A DNA stretch of 62,694 nucleotides from Patescibacteria group bacterium (GCA_018817125.1 JAHIUN010000013.1:1-62694); one strand, 5' to 3'; shown: positions 17,638 to 27,400, numbered from the stretch's first letter. Translations and numbers: made by a program. The notes: generated by a model not told the origin, from the sequence alone.

Positions 17638-19626
17638 ATGGCCGTTGTCCCCATGCAAAAAATCAACTTGTGGCTGCATAAAGAAGACAAGGCTAAGGCC
17701 TTGGCCTTTTTGCAAAGTAAAGGGGTTTTGCATCTGACAGAGATGTCCTCTGATCACGAGGCATTAAAACCTCTCGGGTCGGATGAGGCAGGGCATAAGC
17801 TTGAAGTGGAGGTGGCTCAACTGGATTTTGCGGTGAATTTTTTAACTCAATACGAGCCACCTAAAAAAGGTCTGCAGGCCAAGATCGATGGTTCCAGCGT
17901 AAAAGCCCATATCAATGATGTGGAAGATGCGGTAAAGCATTTTAAATACAAAGATGTCGTGGCCCGTTGTCAGTCTGTTGAAGAGCAGCTAGTCAATCTT
18001 CACAATGAGGAAAAGGCGCTTGAAGCGGATAAAGAAAAATTGTTACCCTGGCGTCATTTAACTTGTGCGCTGGATTCTCCTCGGGAGACAAAGTATGTTG
18101 TTTCTCTTTTTGCTGTCCTTGCCCTGAAAGATTGGGAGGTGTTTAAAACGGAGTTGGTCGCTATTTCTCCGCTAATCGTTTTGGAATGCGATAATATTGT
18201 AAATAACCGTGTGTATGTGCATATCATTTGTGATCATTCGGTCGAATCGGATGTCAATGGTCTGATGGGCACTTATAAAGCGGAGCGCGTAGAACTTCCT
18301 GAAACCAATGGCAGCGTAGTCGATGAATTGGATCGTATCGATAAGCGCCTGAAGGAAATCCATGATCGTCAGGCTCAGTTAAAAGAGGCGGCTCAGGAGC
18401 TTTCCAAAGATCTACCCAAGCTTCGGATGATCTATGATTATGTTAATTGGAAGAAGCTCCAGAAAAAAGCACGCCAAAAATTTCTTGCAACCGATTCCTC
18501 CGTTCTGATTTCCGGCTGGATGCCAAAAGAAGGCTTACTCAAAATCCGTGAAGAGCTTACTCAGCTCACTAAAAATTATGAATTGCTCGATGTAGAACCG
18601 GACGAAGGCGAGTCTTCACCCGTTCTTCTGAAGCATGGCCGTTTTTTAAAACCTTTTCGTTCAGTAACTGATATCTACGGTCTGCCGCTTTATCATGAAG
18701 CAGATCCCACTCCCTATCTGGCTGTTTTCTTTATCGTTTATTTTGGCATGTGTTTAACTGATGCAGGTTACGGTCTTATTATGTTTGCGGCTACGTGGTC
18801 GGTTTTACGCTATCTTAAAATCCCTAAGGGGATGCAAAATCTTGTACGGCTTCTGATGTATGGAGGAATTCTTACTTTTGTTATGGGAATTTTATTTGGC
18901 GGCTGGTTTGGGATGACGCCTGAGCAGGCTCCGAGCTTTCTTACAGCGGTAAGGGGCGATAAATTGATGTTTGTGGGTCAGGTATTTGATTCACTGGGCA
19001 ATGCCATGTCGGTTTTGATTCTTTCACTGGCACTCGGGCTTACTCAAACACTATTTGGCGTGTGGCTCAATTTCATCCACAACTTCCGTAATATTAATAA
19101 AAAGGAGGCGGTTCTGGACAATCTTCCGTGGGCATTGATTCTTACATTCATCAGTTTGTTTATTTTGGTGGCCGCAGGATTGCTTCCTGCAGTTTTCAAA
19201 ATGCCGGTTATTTACCTATTATGTGCGTCTGCTCTTTTTATTATTCTTACTCAGGGGCGTAAAAAATCGAACATTGTCGCTAAATTCTTTAGCGGACTCC
19301 TTAGCTTATATAATTTAGTCGGTTATATGAGTGATGTCCTGTCTTATTCCCGTTTGCTGGCTTTAGGGCTTGCCACAGCGATTATCGGCATGGCGGTTAA
19401 TACCATCGCTACGCTTGCTAATGGCATTCCTTATATCGGTATTATTTTTGCCATCATTGTGCTGATTGTCGGGCATATCTTTAATTTAGGCATCAATGCC
19501 CTTGGTTCTTTTATCCATTCCGGACGTCTTCAGTTCGTGGAGTTCTTTGGGAAGTTCCTTGAAGGAGGCGGTGCGCCATTCCGCCCGTTTGCGCGCGAGT
19601 CGAAATTTGTAAAACTTAGAAAATGA
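17638..19626 (+). CDS. ntpI: V-type ATP synthase subunit I (a-subunit homologue)
   Basis: 662 aa. A soluble N-terminal half (about residues 1-345) with coiled-coil arms is followed by about seven to eight membrane segments (from about 360). The end of the membrane region carries YMSDVLSYSRLLALGLATAIIG, the conserved segment with the essential Arg that faces the rotor ring. It forms the ion half-channels and anchors the stator. The start ATG at 17638 follows a repeat spacer. Confidence 0.95.
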   Translation: MAVVPMQKINLWLHKEDKAKALAFLQSKGVLHLTEMSSDHEALKPLGSDEAGHKLEVEVAQLDFAVNFLTQYEPPKKGLQAKIDGSSVKAHINDVEDAVKHFKYKDVVARCQSVEEQLVNLHNEEKALEADKEKLLPWRHLTCALDSPRETKYVVSLFAVLALKDWEVFKTELVAISPLIVLECDNIVNNRVYVHIICDHSVESDVNGLMGTYKAERVELPETNGSVVDELDRIDKRLKEIHDRQAQLKEAAQELSKDLPKLRMIYDYVNWKKLQKKARQKFLATDSSVLISGWMPKEGLLKIREELTQLTKNYELLDVEPDEGESSPVLLKHGRFLKPFRSVTDIYGLPLYHEADPTPYLAVFFIVYFGMCLTDAGYGLIMFAATWSVLRYLKIPKGMQNLVRLLMYGGILTFVMGILFGGWFGMTPEQAPSFLTAVRGDKLMFVGQVFDSLGNAMSVLILSLALGLTQTLFGVWLNFIHNFRNINKKEAVLDNLPWALILTFISLFILVAAGLLPAVFKMPVIYLLCASALFIILTQGRKKSNIVAKFFSGLLSLYNLVGYMSDVLSYSRLLALGLATAIIGMAVNTIATLANGIPYIGIIFAIIVLIVGHIFNLGINALGSFIHSGRLQFVEFFGKFLEGGGAPFRPFARESKFVKLRK

Positions 19627-19691
19627 CATTTGACCTTTGACATTTGACCTTTGACTTTTTGTCAGCTGTCAGCTGTCACATATCAAATGTG
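19625..19691. repeat. Quasi-palindromic spacer array, family ACATTTGACCTTTGAC
   Basis: Left: TGACATTTGACC twice plus TTTGAC. Right: GTCAGCTGTCAGCTGTCACA and ATCAAATGT, the inverted form. It overlaps the subunit I stop and lies just before the rotor subunit gene. The unit is shared with the arrays at 3842 and 28221. Confidence 0.8.
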
Positions 19692-19720
19692 AAAGAATAA
19701 TTCCTAATTTTTTAATCATT

Positions 19721-20212
19721 ATGGAAAACGTAATACAATCTGTTTCTCAGTGGGGCTTGGCGCTGGCCGTTCTCGGTGGCGCTATGGCCGTTTTTCTTGG
19801 CGGTATTGGGTCCGCAATCGGTGTTGGCCTGGCAGGTCAAGCTGGTGCGGGTGTGACCGCTGAAAAACCAGAACTTTTCGGTAAAGTACTGGTTTTGGAA
19901 GCTTTGCCGGCGACCCAGGGTATCTATGGGTTTTTGGTCGGCTTTCTGGTTCTTATGAACACCGGGCTTTTGGCTGGTGACCCTTCTGCCCTTACTTTAA
20001 GTGAAGGCTTTAAGGTCTTCTTTGGTTGTTTGCCTGCAGGTATTTCCTGCCTTTTCTCCGGTATCCACCAGGGTAAGGTCTCCGCAGCCGGTATGGGCAT
20101 GATCGCCAAAGACGCTTCTACTATGGGTAAGGCAATGGTGCTTTCCGCTATGGTCGAGACCTACGCCGTGTTGGGCTTCCTGATTTCTGCTTTGATTGTG
20201 TTCTCGCTTTAA
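19721..20212 (+). CDS. ntpK: V-type ATPase rotor proteolipid subunit K, predicted Na+-binding
   Basis: 163 aa with four membrane helices, a duplicated hairpin as in eukaryotic and Enterococcus hirae V-type proteolipids. The residues that bind Na+ in the E. hirae ring (Leu61, Thr64, Gln65, Gln110, Glu139) are matched by Leu62, Thr65 and Gln66 in EALPATQGIYGF, Gln117 in SGIHQGKVSAAG and Glu146 in AMVETYAVLGF. Only one carboxylate exists per four helices, which lowers the ion-to-ATP ratio and favours an ATP-driven pump. Flanked by hairpin arrays on both sides. Confidence 0.95.
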   Translation: MENVIQSVSQWGLALAVLGGAMAVFLGGIGSAIGVGLAGQAGAGVTAEKPELFGKVLVLEALPATQGIYGFLVGFLVLMNTGLLAGDPSALTLSEGFKVFFGCLPAGISCLFSGIHQGKVSAAGMGMIAKDASTMGKAMVLSAMVETYAVLGFLISALIVFSL

Positions 20213-20409
20213 TTTTTACTTTTTAATAATCGAGAAGCACGCTGCCTGAGGAGCATCCCTCTGCTGGTTCAATAGGGAAACACTCTCCGACTGTAGCCTT
20301 CAACTTCGTTCAGGCCACATCGGAGTCCTCATTGCACTGCAGACTCCTATCCTTCGCTACACTCAGGACCGTCTTTGTTCCATTCGGAACGTGTTTCTCA
20401 CTACTTACT
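20213..20409. other. Non-coding spacer with hairpins between subunits K and E
   Basis: The largest gap in the operon. It contains CTCCGACTGTAGCC/GGCCACATCGGAG (20284-20326), GTTCC/GGAAC (about 20378-20391) and two copies of a dispersed CCTTCRACTTCGYTCAGG-like repeat (20296-20316 and 20350-20368) also found at 51467 and 62402. An in-frame start exists upstream at 20332, but translating the spacer gives repeat-derived residues, so it is treated as non-coding. Confidence 0.65.
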
Positions 20410-20982
20410 ATGGCTCTACAGGATATTCTCAAAAAAATTGAAGACGAGGCTAAGAAAAAGTCTGCTTTTATCAGGCAGGTAGCGGATGATGAAATAAAAA
20501 AGATCCGTGAAGAGGCGCAGATTAAGGCTGATGCCCGTCGGGAAGAGATCGAGCAAAAGATCGAAACCCAATCTGCGACTGTGATTGAAAAGTCCAAAAT
20601 CTTAGCTGGGATGGAAGGCCGGAGTCAGGCATTAAGGCAGAAGCGGGAGGTGATTGACCAGGCTTATGAAGAAGTCGAAGAAGCATTGGATGCATTAAGC
20701 GATGATGATTATGTTTCTCTTTTGAGTGACATGATGAAGCACGCGCTAAAAACAGTTGAAAAAGGAACCTTAGTCGTTCCGGCGAACCGCCTTCAGCTCA
20801 TTAAGGACGCTATCCGAAAGGCCAATGCGGATTTTGAGATTGACTCTGAAACGCACGATTTTAAAGGCGGTTTCGTCCTCATGAGCGGTAAGGTAGAGAT
20901 CAACCTTTCTTTCCCCTACCTGGTTCAAAAGATCGTCCGGCCCGCCACCGAACTGGAAGTGGCTAAAATATTGTTTTCCTAA
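20410..20982 (+). CDS. ntpE: V-type ATP synthase subunit E
   Basis: 190 aa from ATG 20410; this gives the family-like N-terminus MALQDILKKIEDEAKKK. The N-terminal 90 residues are a charged helix that pairs with subunit H. The C-terminal globular part (about 100-190) has GGFVLMSGKVEINLSF and RPATELEVAKILFS, typical of subunit E, which binds the top of the catalytic head. It is followed by subunit C after 8 bases, the only operon gap without a repeat array. Confidence 0.9.
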   Translation: MALQDILKKIEDEAKKKSAFIRQVADDEIKKIREEAQIKADARREEIEQKIETQSATVIEKSKILAGMEGRSQALRQKREVIDQAYEEVEEALDALSDDDYVSLLSDMMKHALKTVEKGTLVVPANRLQLIKDAIRKANADFEIDSETHDFKGGFVLMSGKVEINLSFPYLVQKIVRPATELEVAKILFS

Positions 20983-20990
20983 TTTTCATT

Positions 20991-22001
20991 ATGTCTCATA
21001 ACCGAGCGGATTACGCCTACATCGTCGGACGCCTCCGGGCTCTCGAAACACGGCTCCCGACCGCTAATGTTTTGGAACGGATGATTGAAGCAGACACTGC
21101 GAACGCTGCCTTCCATGTATTGAATGACCTGACTTTTGTTTCAGGAAGCATTGGCGAACATACAGTGGATGAATTTCAGACGGTTCTAACGAAAGCCACT
21201 GAAAAGATGTCACGCCTGCTCGCCAAAATGTCTCCTGATCCAAATGTCCTGAAGTTTTTGTGGCTTAAATATGATTTTCATAACTTGAAAGTCACATTGA
21301 AAGCGCGATTGGTCGGACATGGTTATGCAGATGTAGAGCACGCGCTGGTGGATTTAGGTTGTATGCGTGCTGAAGATTGGGAGCGGTTTGTTTTGGAGGG
21401 GAAAATTCCTGCGCTGACCAAAGGGATGCATGGTGCGATGGCTGATGCTACTAAACAATACAAAAAAACTCATGATCCGCAGATCGTCGATCTGATTGTA
21501 GATAAACATTATATAGAAGAGATGCTGATGATGGCTGAGTGCTTTCAAAGCCCTCTTACTGTCGGTTATCTGCAGCGTCTTATTGACCTTACCAATCTTA
21601 AAGCGTTCATTCGCTGTAAAGAGCTTAAAAAAGAAGACAGTTATCTTGAGTCAGTGCTTTTGCATGGAGGCCGTGTTCCCGCTTCAATGATGCTGGAAAG
21701 CTATTCAAAAGGATATGATGAACTGAAAACTCTTTTAGAGCAAAAAATGCACGCGGACGAACTCGTGTTTGTTCTGGATGAATTTTTAAAAGAAAAAACG
21801 TTACTCGCCGCTGAAAAGAAAATAAGTGAACTTCTGCAGAATTATATGGATGAAAGTAAAAAAATGTCTTTTGGCCCTGAGCCTGTTTTTGCTTTCTTCT
21901 GGCGTTTTGAAAATCATATGCAGATCCTCCGGACTATCCTCGTCGGCAAGCGTAATCGGCTGACAGCGGAAGATATCCATAAACACGTTTTAACATTATA
22001 A
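20991..22001 (+). CDS. ntpC: V-type ATP synthase subunit C
   Basis: 336 aa. All-helical AC39/subunit C family protein: N-terminal YAYIVGRLRALETRL, a central FLWLKYDFHNLKVTLKARL, and a C-terminal VFAFFWRFENHMQILRTILVGK. It forms the funnel that links the central stalk to the membrane ring. Position between E and F matches the E. hirae operon. The stop codon TAA lies at the outer edge of a hairpin array. Confidence 0.93.
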   Translation: MSHNRADYAYIVGRLRALETRLPTANVLERMIEADTANAAFHVLNDLTFVSGSIGEHTVDEFQTVLTKATEKMSRLLAKMSPDPNVLKFLWLKYDFHNLKVTLKARLVGHGYADVEHALVDLGCMRAEDWERFVLEGKIPALTKGMHGAMADATKQYKKTHDPQIVDLIVDKHYIEEMLMMAECFQSPLTVGYLQRLIDLTNLKAFIRCKELKKEDSYLESVLLHGGRVPASMMLESYSKGYDELKTLLEQKMHADELVFVLDEFLKEKTLLAAEKKISELLQNYMDESKKMSFGPEPVFAFFWRFENHMQILRTILVGKRNRLTAEDIHKHVLTL

Positions 22002-22070
22002 AGAATTGCTGAAGAATAGCCTAAGAATAGCCAAGCGATGCTTAAGCAATTCTCAAGGCAATTCTCAATC
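22001..22070. repeat. ORF-less hairpin, family AAGAATTGCTTAAG (family B)
   Basis: Direct units AAGAATTGCTG, AAGAATAGCCT, AAGAATAGCC are followed by inverted AAGCAATTCTC and AGGCAATTCTC. This is the same unit as the arms that flank the four-helix-bundle gene at 41026-41394, but here the arms are only a few bases apart and hold no gene. Confidence 0.85.
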
Positions 22071-22081
22071 AATAATAAATT

Positions 22082-22432
22082 ATGAATCAGTATAAAATGG
22101 CCATCATCGGACCTCGTGAAGCGATTCTTGGATTCAAAGCTTTGGGCTTGGAGCCGGTTTATGCCACGGAACCTAAAGAGGCTGTTGAGCATTTATACTC
22201 TTTAAGGAGAGAAAAGGTGGATGTGGAAGGTGAAAGTATTAGTAAGTACGCAATTTTATTTATTATGGAAGAGCTGGCTCGTGATGTAACGGCGGAAGAT
22301 TACAAAAAGCTTTCATCAGAACCGCTTCCTGCCATTATTCCGTTGCCAGGCCATCTTGGAACGACCGGTTATGGTCTGCAAAAACTTAAAGCCATTGTAG
22401 AAAAAGCGGTGGGGATGGATATCCTTTCGTAA
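22082..22432 (+). CDS. ntpG: V-type ATP synthase subunit F
   Basis: 116 aa. Small alpha/beta protein of the central rotor stalk, with MAIIGPREAILGFKALGLE, KYAILFIMEELA and a C-terminal PAIIPLPG. It binds subunit D within the rotor. Named ntpG in E. hirae. Separated from subunit A by a direct-repeat spacer. Confidence 0.93.
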   Translation: MNQYKMAIIGPREAILGFKALGLEPVYATEPKEAVEHLYSLRREKVDVEGESISKYAILFIMEELARDVTAEDYKKLSSEPLPAIIPLPGHLGTTGYGLQKLKAIVEKAVGMDILS

Positions 22433-22472
22433 TTTTCAATTTTTAATTTTCAATTTTTAATTATAAATAATC
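22433..22472. repeat. Direct repeat spacer, unit TTTTCAATTTTTAA
   Basis: Two tandem units and a partial third fill the gap between subunits F and A. There is little inverted symmetry here. Confidence 0.65.
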
Positions 22473-24239
22473 ATGACTACTCATAAAGAAGGTACCATTA
22501 TTAAAGTCTCTGGGCCGCTTGTGGTCGCTAAAGGCATGTCTACCGCTAAAATGTTCGAGGTCGTGTATGTGTCTGAACAGCGATTGGTAGGAGAAGTGAT
22601 TGGCCTAAAGGGTGATACAGCTTCTATTCAGGTTTATGAGGAGACTGGAGGCGTTGGACCTGGTGAACCAGTTTATTTAACTGGCCAAACCCTTTCTGTG
22701 GAACTCGGTCCAGGACTTCTTGAAAATTTTTATGATGGAATTCAACGGCCTTTGGAATTAATGGAGAAGGAATCAGGCGCGTTCATTGCCCGCGGAATCC
22801 ATGTACCGGGAATCGACCGTGAAAGAGAATGGGACTTCAAGCCTGTTGTGAGTAAAGGCGATGCTGTTGTTGAAGGAGATGTTCTTGGCGAGGTCCAGGA
22901 AACGGTGCTTATCAACCACAAGATCATGGTCCCTGTCGGGATTTCCGGTAAAATAACCGACATCCATTCAGGCAAGAAAAAAGTTGAAGATGTCGTTGCT
23001 GTTATCGAGGATGAAAAGGGAAAACAGCATAAAGTAACCATGCTTCAGAAATGGCCTATCCGTATTCCCAGAAAATCTCAATCCAAACGCGTGCCTTCCG
23101 AACCGCTAGTTACAGGAACCCGTATTCTCGACTCTCTCTTCCCGCTTGCCAAAGGAGGTGCCGGTTGTATTCCCGGCCCATTTGGTGCCGGTAAAACGGT
23201 TACTCAGCAAACAATTGCTAAATACTGTGATGCTCAGGTAATCGTTTATGTAGGATGTGGTGAGCGCGGTAATGAGATGACTGATGTGCTTATGGAATTT
23301 CCGGAACTGAAAGATCCGAATACCGGCGAACCCCTGATGAAACGAACCGTGCTTATCGCTAATACATCAAACATGCCGGTAGCGGCCCGTGAAGCGTCGG
23401 TTTATACAGGAATCACTATCGCTGAGTATTATCGTGATATGGGCTACAATGTGGCGCTGATGGCTGACAGTACATCCCGTTGGGCTGAAGCTATGCGTGA
23501 GATGTCCGGTCGCTTGGAAGAAATGCCTGGTGAAGAAGGTTACCCAGCTTATCTTGGATCCCGAACAGCCGGATTCTATGAAAGAGCTGGTGCTGTGAAC
23601 TGCCTTGGCTCAGATGATCGTCAGGGTAGCTTAACTGTAATTGGCGCAGTGTCTCCTCCTGGTGGTGATCTTTCAGAGCCTGTTACACAGAACACGCTTC
23701 GTGTTACCAAGGTTTTCTGGGGTCTGGATGCCGACCTAGCTCGACGAAGACATTTTCCGGCTATCAACTGGCTGTCTTCCTACACACTTTACGACGATAA
23801 TGTTGCCAGCCACTGGTTAAAAGAGGTGGCAGATGACTCTATCAAAGTCCGGAAAGATGCCATGAAATTATTGCAGGAGGAAGCAAAGCTTCAGGAGATT
23901 GTGCGCCTGGTGGGTATGGATGCCTTAAGCTCAAAAGAACGCTTAGTCCTTGAAACGGCTAAATCCATCCGTGAAGACTTCTTATTCCAGAATGCGTTTG
24001 ATAAAGTGGATGCATTTTCATCACTTAAAAAACAATACTGGATGCTTAAGACCATCATGACTATTTATTATTCAGCTCAGGATATTGTTGAGCAGGAAGA
24101 TTTTGATTTTGATGACCTTAAAAAGCTTCCCGTTATGGGAAAGGTGGTTAAAGTCAAAGACATCGACGATGGGAAATGGGATGAATTTGAAGCTTTGTCT
24201 AAAGAAGTGGCAACGTCTATCCAAGGTCTGAAAAAATAA
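22473..24239 (+). CDS. ntpA: V-type ATP synthase catalytic subunit A
   Basis: 588 aa, full length. Walker A GPFGAGKT near residues 237-244, arginine-finger region and the non-homologous insertion typical of V/A-type catalytic subunits (about 115-190). [21 protein letters not shown] and [15 protein letters not shown] are family signatures. It hydrolyses or makes ATP in the A3B3 head. Separated from subunit B by three AAATTCT direct repeats. Confidence 0.98.
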   Translation: MTTHKEGTIIKVSGPLVVAKGMSTAKMFEVVYVSEQRLVGEVIGLKGDTASIQVYEETGGVGPGEPVYLTGQTLSVELGPGLLENFYDGIQRPLELMEKESGAFIARGIHVPGIDREREWDFKPVVSKGDAVVEGDVLGEVQETVLINHKIMVPVGISGKITDIHSGKKKVEDVVAVIEDEKGKQHKVTMLQKWPIRIPRKSQSKRVPSEPLVTGTRILDSLFPLAKGGAGCIPGPFGAGKTVTQQTIAKYCDAQVIVYVGCGERGNEMTDVLMEFPELKDPNTGEPLMKRTVLIANTSNMPVAAREASVYTGITIAEYYRDMGYNVALMADSTSRWAEAMREMSGRLEEMPGEEGYPAYLGSRTAGFYERAGAVNCLGSDDRQGSLTVIGAVSPPGGDLSEPVTQNTLRVTKVFWGLDADLARRRHFPAINWLSSYTLYDDNVASHWLKEVADDSIKVRKDAMKLLQEEAKLQEIVRLVGMDALSSKERLVLETAKSIREDFLFQNAFDKVDAFSSLKKQYWMLKTIMTIYYSAQDIVEQEDFDFDDLKKLPVMGKVVKVKDIDDGKWDEFEALSKEVATSIQGLKK

Positions 24240-24277
24240 TTCTTACTTTTAAATTCTAAATTCTAAATTCTAAAATC
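24240..24277. repeat. Direct repeat spacer, unit AAATTCT
   Basis: Three tandem AAATTCT units occupy the gap between subunits A and B. Confidence 0.65.
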
Positions 24278-25648
24278 ATGCAGAAAGAATATAAGACGAT
24301 TACATCCATCGCTGGACCGCTCATGGTAGTGGAAGGTGTTGAAGGAATCAAATACGAAGAGCTCGTTGAGATTCAGATTCCTGGCGAAGAAAATGTGCGG
24401 TTGGGTAAAGTCCTTGAGGCTTCAGAAGGCAGAGCACTTGTTCAGTTGTTTGAAAGTCCGCAGGGAACGGTTACCGAAGGTTCAAAAGCCCGCTTTCTGG
24501 GCAAGACCATGAAGCTCGGTGTTTCATCCGATATGTTAGGCCGCGTATTTAATGGAGCCGGTAAACCAATTGATGGTCAGCCGGAGATCATTCCCGAAAA
24601 GGAGTTAGACATCAGCGGATCTGCTATTAACCCCTTTTCCCGCGATTATCCGAATGACTTTATTCAGACAGGTATTTCTACAATTGATTGCTTGAATACA
24701 TTGGTACGTGGTCAGAAGCTTCCCGTGTTCTCCGGAGCGGGTCTTCCGCACAATCGTATCGCTGCGATGATCGCCCGTCAGGCGAAAGTAAATGATGGAT
24801 CTGATTTCGCGGTGGTGTTTGCGGCTATGGGAGTAACGTTTGAAGAGGCCCAATTCTTTCAGTCTGAATTCGAAAAAACGGGCGCCATTGAAAAGGCGGT
24901 TCTTTTCGTCAATACGGCTGATGATCCTGTGGTAGAGCGTATTGCAACCCCTCGCTTTGCCCTTACTGCTGCTGAATATCTTGCCTACGAAAAAGGAATG
25001 CACGTACTGGTTATTCTTACCGACTTAACCAACTACGCCGAAGCGCTTCGTGAAGTGTCTGCCGCCCGTAAAGAGGTGCCGGGTCGTCGTGGTTATCCAG
25101 GCTATCTATATACTGATCTTGCTACTTTGTATGAACGGGCTGGTCGTATCAAGGGAAGGACTGGTTCCGTGACTCAAATCCCAATTCTTACGATGCCGGA
25201 AGATGATATCACCCATCCGATTCCTGATTTGACCGGTTATATTACCGAAGGTCAGTTTGTGCTTTCCCGCGAACTTCACCGAAAAGGCATTTTCCCGCCC
25301 GCTGATGTGCTTCCGTCACTATCCCGCCTAAAAGATAAAGGGATCGGACCGGATAAAACACGTGAAGACCACGCTGGTGTTATGAACCAGCTGTATGCGT
25401 CTTACGCTCGCGGTAAAGATGTGCGTGAGCTCGCGGTCATTCTGGGTGAAGCCGCTCTTGATGAGGTGGATCGGGCCTATATGAAGTTTGCCACTGAGTT
25501 TGAAGATAAATATATCCGCCAAGGTGAATATGAAGATCGTGATATTAAAAAATCTTTGGATCTTGGCTGGGAACTTCTGAAAATTCTTCCAAAATCTGAA
25601 CTTAAGCGTGTTAAGGAAGAACATATTGAGAAATATATGAAAGACTAA
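24278..25648 (+). CDS. ntpB: V-type ATP synthase subunit B
   Basis: 456 aa, full length. Non-catalytic partner of subunit A: the Walker A position reads [11 protein letters not shown] rather than GxxxxGKT, as expected. [24 protein letters not shown] and [24 protein letters not shown] are strong signatures. Followed by a quasi-palindromic spacer before subunit D. Confidence 0.98.
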   Translation: MQKEYKTITSIAGPLMVVEGVEGIKYEELVEIQIPGEENVRLGKVLEASEGRALVQLFESPQGTVTEGSKARFLGKTMKLGVSSDMLGRVFNGAGKPIDGQPEIIPEKELDISGSAINPFSRDYPNDFIQTGISTIDCLNTLVRGQKLPVFSGAGLPHNRIAAMIARQAKVNDGSDFAVVFAAMGVTFEEAQFFQSEFEKTGAIEKAVLFVNTADDPVVERIATPRFALTAAEYLAYEKGMHVLVILTDLTNYAEALREVSAARKEVPGRRGYPGYLYTDLATLYERAGRIKGRTGSVTQIPILTMPEDDITHPIPDLTGYITEGQFVLSRELHRKGIFPPADVLPSLSRLKDKGIGPDKTREDHAGVMNQLYASYARGKDVRELAVILGEAALDEVDRAYMKFATEFEDKYIRQGEYEDRDIKKSLDLGWELLKILPKSELKRVKEEHIEKYMKD

Positions 25649-25652
25649 TTTA

Positions 25653-25706
25653 TTTCTGATTTGTGATTTCTGATTTCTGATTCACAAATCTCAATTCACA
25701 AATCTA
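25653..25706. repeat. Quasi-palindromic spacer array, family TGATTTCTGATTTCTGA
   Basis: Left units TTCTGATTTGTGATTTCTGA mirror right units TTCACAAATCTCAATTCACA. The same TCAGAAATCAGAAATC unit is found in the leader region of the prepilin gene at 56339. Confidence 0.75.
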
Positions 25707-25716
25707 AATTTTTTAA

Positions 25717-26346
25717 ATGGCTATCCTAAACATCAATCCAACCCGGATGGCGCTGCTAGGTCTGAAGAAAAAGATCGCGAGCGCTAAACGCGGACACAAA
25801 CTGCTTAAAGACAAGCAGGATGGTTTGATGCAGAAATTCATGGAAATCATCCGTGAAGCTAAGAAAATACGTGAAGAAGTGGAGGAAAGGCTCGGATCTG
25901 CCTTTAAAAACTTTATTCGTGCCGGTTCTTTGATGTCTGAAGAGTTTGTGGAGGGTGCGTTGCTTTATTCTACTGCCAAAACGGAGCTTACAGTTAAGAC
26001 TAAGAACGTGATGTCTGTACGCATTCCGCAATTCAAGCTTGAAACATCAGGGGATGTGATCACTTACGGTTATTTACAGACAAGCGGTGAATTGGATATG
26101 TCTTTACAATCATTTCAGGATGTTTTCCCGCTCCTCATTCAATTGGCGGAGATTGAGAAATCCGCTGAGGCTCTGGCTGATGAACTGGAAAAGACCCGTC
26201 GCCGTGTAAACGCTCTGGAATACCGCATGATTCCGGATTTGGAAGACACGATCAAATTCATTCAGATGAAACTTGGTGAAATGGAGCGTGGCTCCATCAT
26301 TAACACGATGGTGGTGAAAGCAAAGATCGAAGCTCAAGCACAGTAA
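25717..26346 (+). CDS. ntpD: V-type ATP synthase subunit D
   Basis: 209 aa. The long antiparallel coiled coil of the central rotor shaft: N-terminal NINPTRMALLGLKKKIASAKRG and C-terminal RRVNALEYRMIPDLEDTIKFIQMKL are diagnostic. It couples ATP hydrolysis in the head to ring rotation. It is the last gene of the operon, and a direct GTTAAGA repeat separates it from trxB. Confidence 0.95.
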   Translation: MAILNINPTRMALLGLKKKIASAKRGHKLLKDKQDGLMQKFMEIIREAKKIREEVEERLGSAFKNFIRAGSLMSEEFVEGALLYSTAKTELTVKTKNVMSVRIPQFKLETSGDVITYGYLQTSGELDMSLQSFQDVFPLLIQLAEIEKSAEALADELEKTRRRVNALEYRMIPDLEDTIKFIQMKLGEMERGSIINTMVVKAKIEAQAQ

Positions 26347-26374
26347 GTTAAGAATTAAGAGTTAAGAGTTAAGT
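26345..26374. repeat. Direct repeat spacer, unit AAGAGTTAAGAGTTAAG
   Basis: Four GTTAAGA-like units follow the subunit D stop. They resemble the arms of the array at 40252. Confidence 0.6.
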
Positions 26375-26387
26375 CTTTTTTTGGTAT

Positions 26388-26397
26388 ACTTTAAGTC
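26388..26397 (+). promoter_or_regulatory. Extended -10 promoter of trxB
   Basis: TTTGGTATACT (TGn plus TATACT) lies about 22 bases before the trxB ATG, so trxB probably has its own promoter downstream of the ATPase operon. The same TTTGGTATACT is found before the methyltransferase gene at 60797. Confidence 0.6.
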
Positions 26398-26418
26398 AGA
26401 ACTTCTTTAACTATTTAT

Positions 26419-27342
26419 ATGTCTGAAATTTACGATGTTTTAATTATTGGTTCCGGTCCTGCTGGTTTATCGGCGGCGGTTTATACAGGGCGTGCGAATT
26501 TAAAAACCCTTTTATTTGAAGGTTGGCAGCCCGGCGGTCAGCTCACTACCACTACAGTTGTGGAAAATTACGCGGGCTTCAAAGATGGCATTCAGGGAAC
26601 CCAGCTGATGGCGGAGATGCGGGGGCAGGCTGAACGTTTTGGCGTTGAATATGTTTCAAAAGATATTACCAAAGTCGATTTTTCAGGACAGCCTTTGAAA
26701 GTTTATGTAGGTGATGAAGAATATCAGGGAAAGACCGTTATAATCGCTACAGGCGCCAAGCCCCGTCGTTTAGGCTTACCTTCCGAAGACAAGCTGTGGG
26801 CCAAAGGTGTGTCTGCCTGTGCTACCTGTGATGGTTTCTTTTTTAAAGATAAAGTTGTGGCAGTGATCGGTGGTGGCGATAGTGCTATGGAAGAGGGGAC
26901 TTTCCTCACCAAATTTGCCGGCAAAGTCTATATTATCAACCGTACCGACAACTTCCGTGCCTCCGAGATCATGCTCAAGCGTGCGCAGGATAATGAAAAA
27001 GTTGAGGTATTGTCCGGCAAAGCAATCGACGAGGTTCTTGGGGATAATAATGTCACTGGCTTACGTTTAAAAGACACCCAATCTGGTGAAATCTCAGAAT
27101 TAAAAATCGATGGGATGTTTCTGGCCATCGGTCATATTCCCGTAACAGATTTGTTTAAAGATCAGATCGAATTGGATGAGTTAGGGTTTGTTATCCTCAA
27201 GAAAAACACCATGACCAGCGTGCCGGGTGTGTTTGCGGCCGGTGATGTGTCCGATCATCGCTATCGTCAGGCTATTACGTCAGCCGGCGAAGGTTGCAAA
27301 GCATCCATCGATGCCAAAAAATGGCTGGCGGAGCAGGATTAA
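26419..27342 (+). CDS. trxB: Thioredoxin-disulfide reductase
   Basis: 307 aa, full length. FAD-binding GSGPAGLSAA near residue 11, the redox-active CATC near 134-137 and the NADPH-binding GGGDSAMEE near 152. C-terminal FAD motif GVFAAGDVSDHRYRQ. It reduces thioredoxin with NADPH in the cytoplasm. A bidirectional terminator separates it from the convergent ribosomal protein genes. Confidence 0.97.
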   Translation: MSEIYDVLIIGSGPAGLSAAVYTGRANLKTLLFEGWQPGGQLTTTTVVENYAGFKDGIQGTQLMAEMRGQAERFGVEYVSKDITKVDFSGQPLKVYVGDEEYQGKTVIIATGAKPRRLGLPSEDKLWAKGVSACATCDGFFFKDKVVAVIGGGDSAMEEGTFLTKFAGKVYIINRTDNFRASEIMLKRAQDNEKVEVLSGKAIDEVLGDNNVTGLRLKDTQSGEISELKIDGMFLAIGHIPVTDLFKDQIELDELGFVILKKNTMTSVPGVFAAGDVSDHRYRQAITSAGEGCKASIDAKKWLAEQD

Positions 27343-27354
27343 AAAACCCATTAC

Positions 27355-27400
27355 AAAAAATCCCGACTGTAGCCGGGATGATTTTGATTATTTTTATTCC
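27355..27400. terminator. Bidirectional intrinsic terminator between trxB and rplT
   Basis: ATCCCG/CGGGAT stem with loop ACTGTAGC at about 27360-27380, A-rich on the left and T-rich (GATTATTTTTATT) on the right. It serves both convergent genes. Confidence 0.75.

Noticed and set aside
20332-20409. N-terminal extension of V-ATPase subunit E
   Set aside because: The frame is open, but the residues come from a repeat-like spacer, and the start at 20410 gives the normal subunit length and N-terminus.
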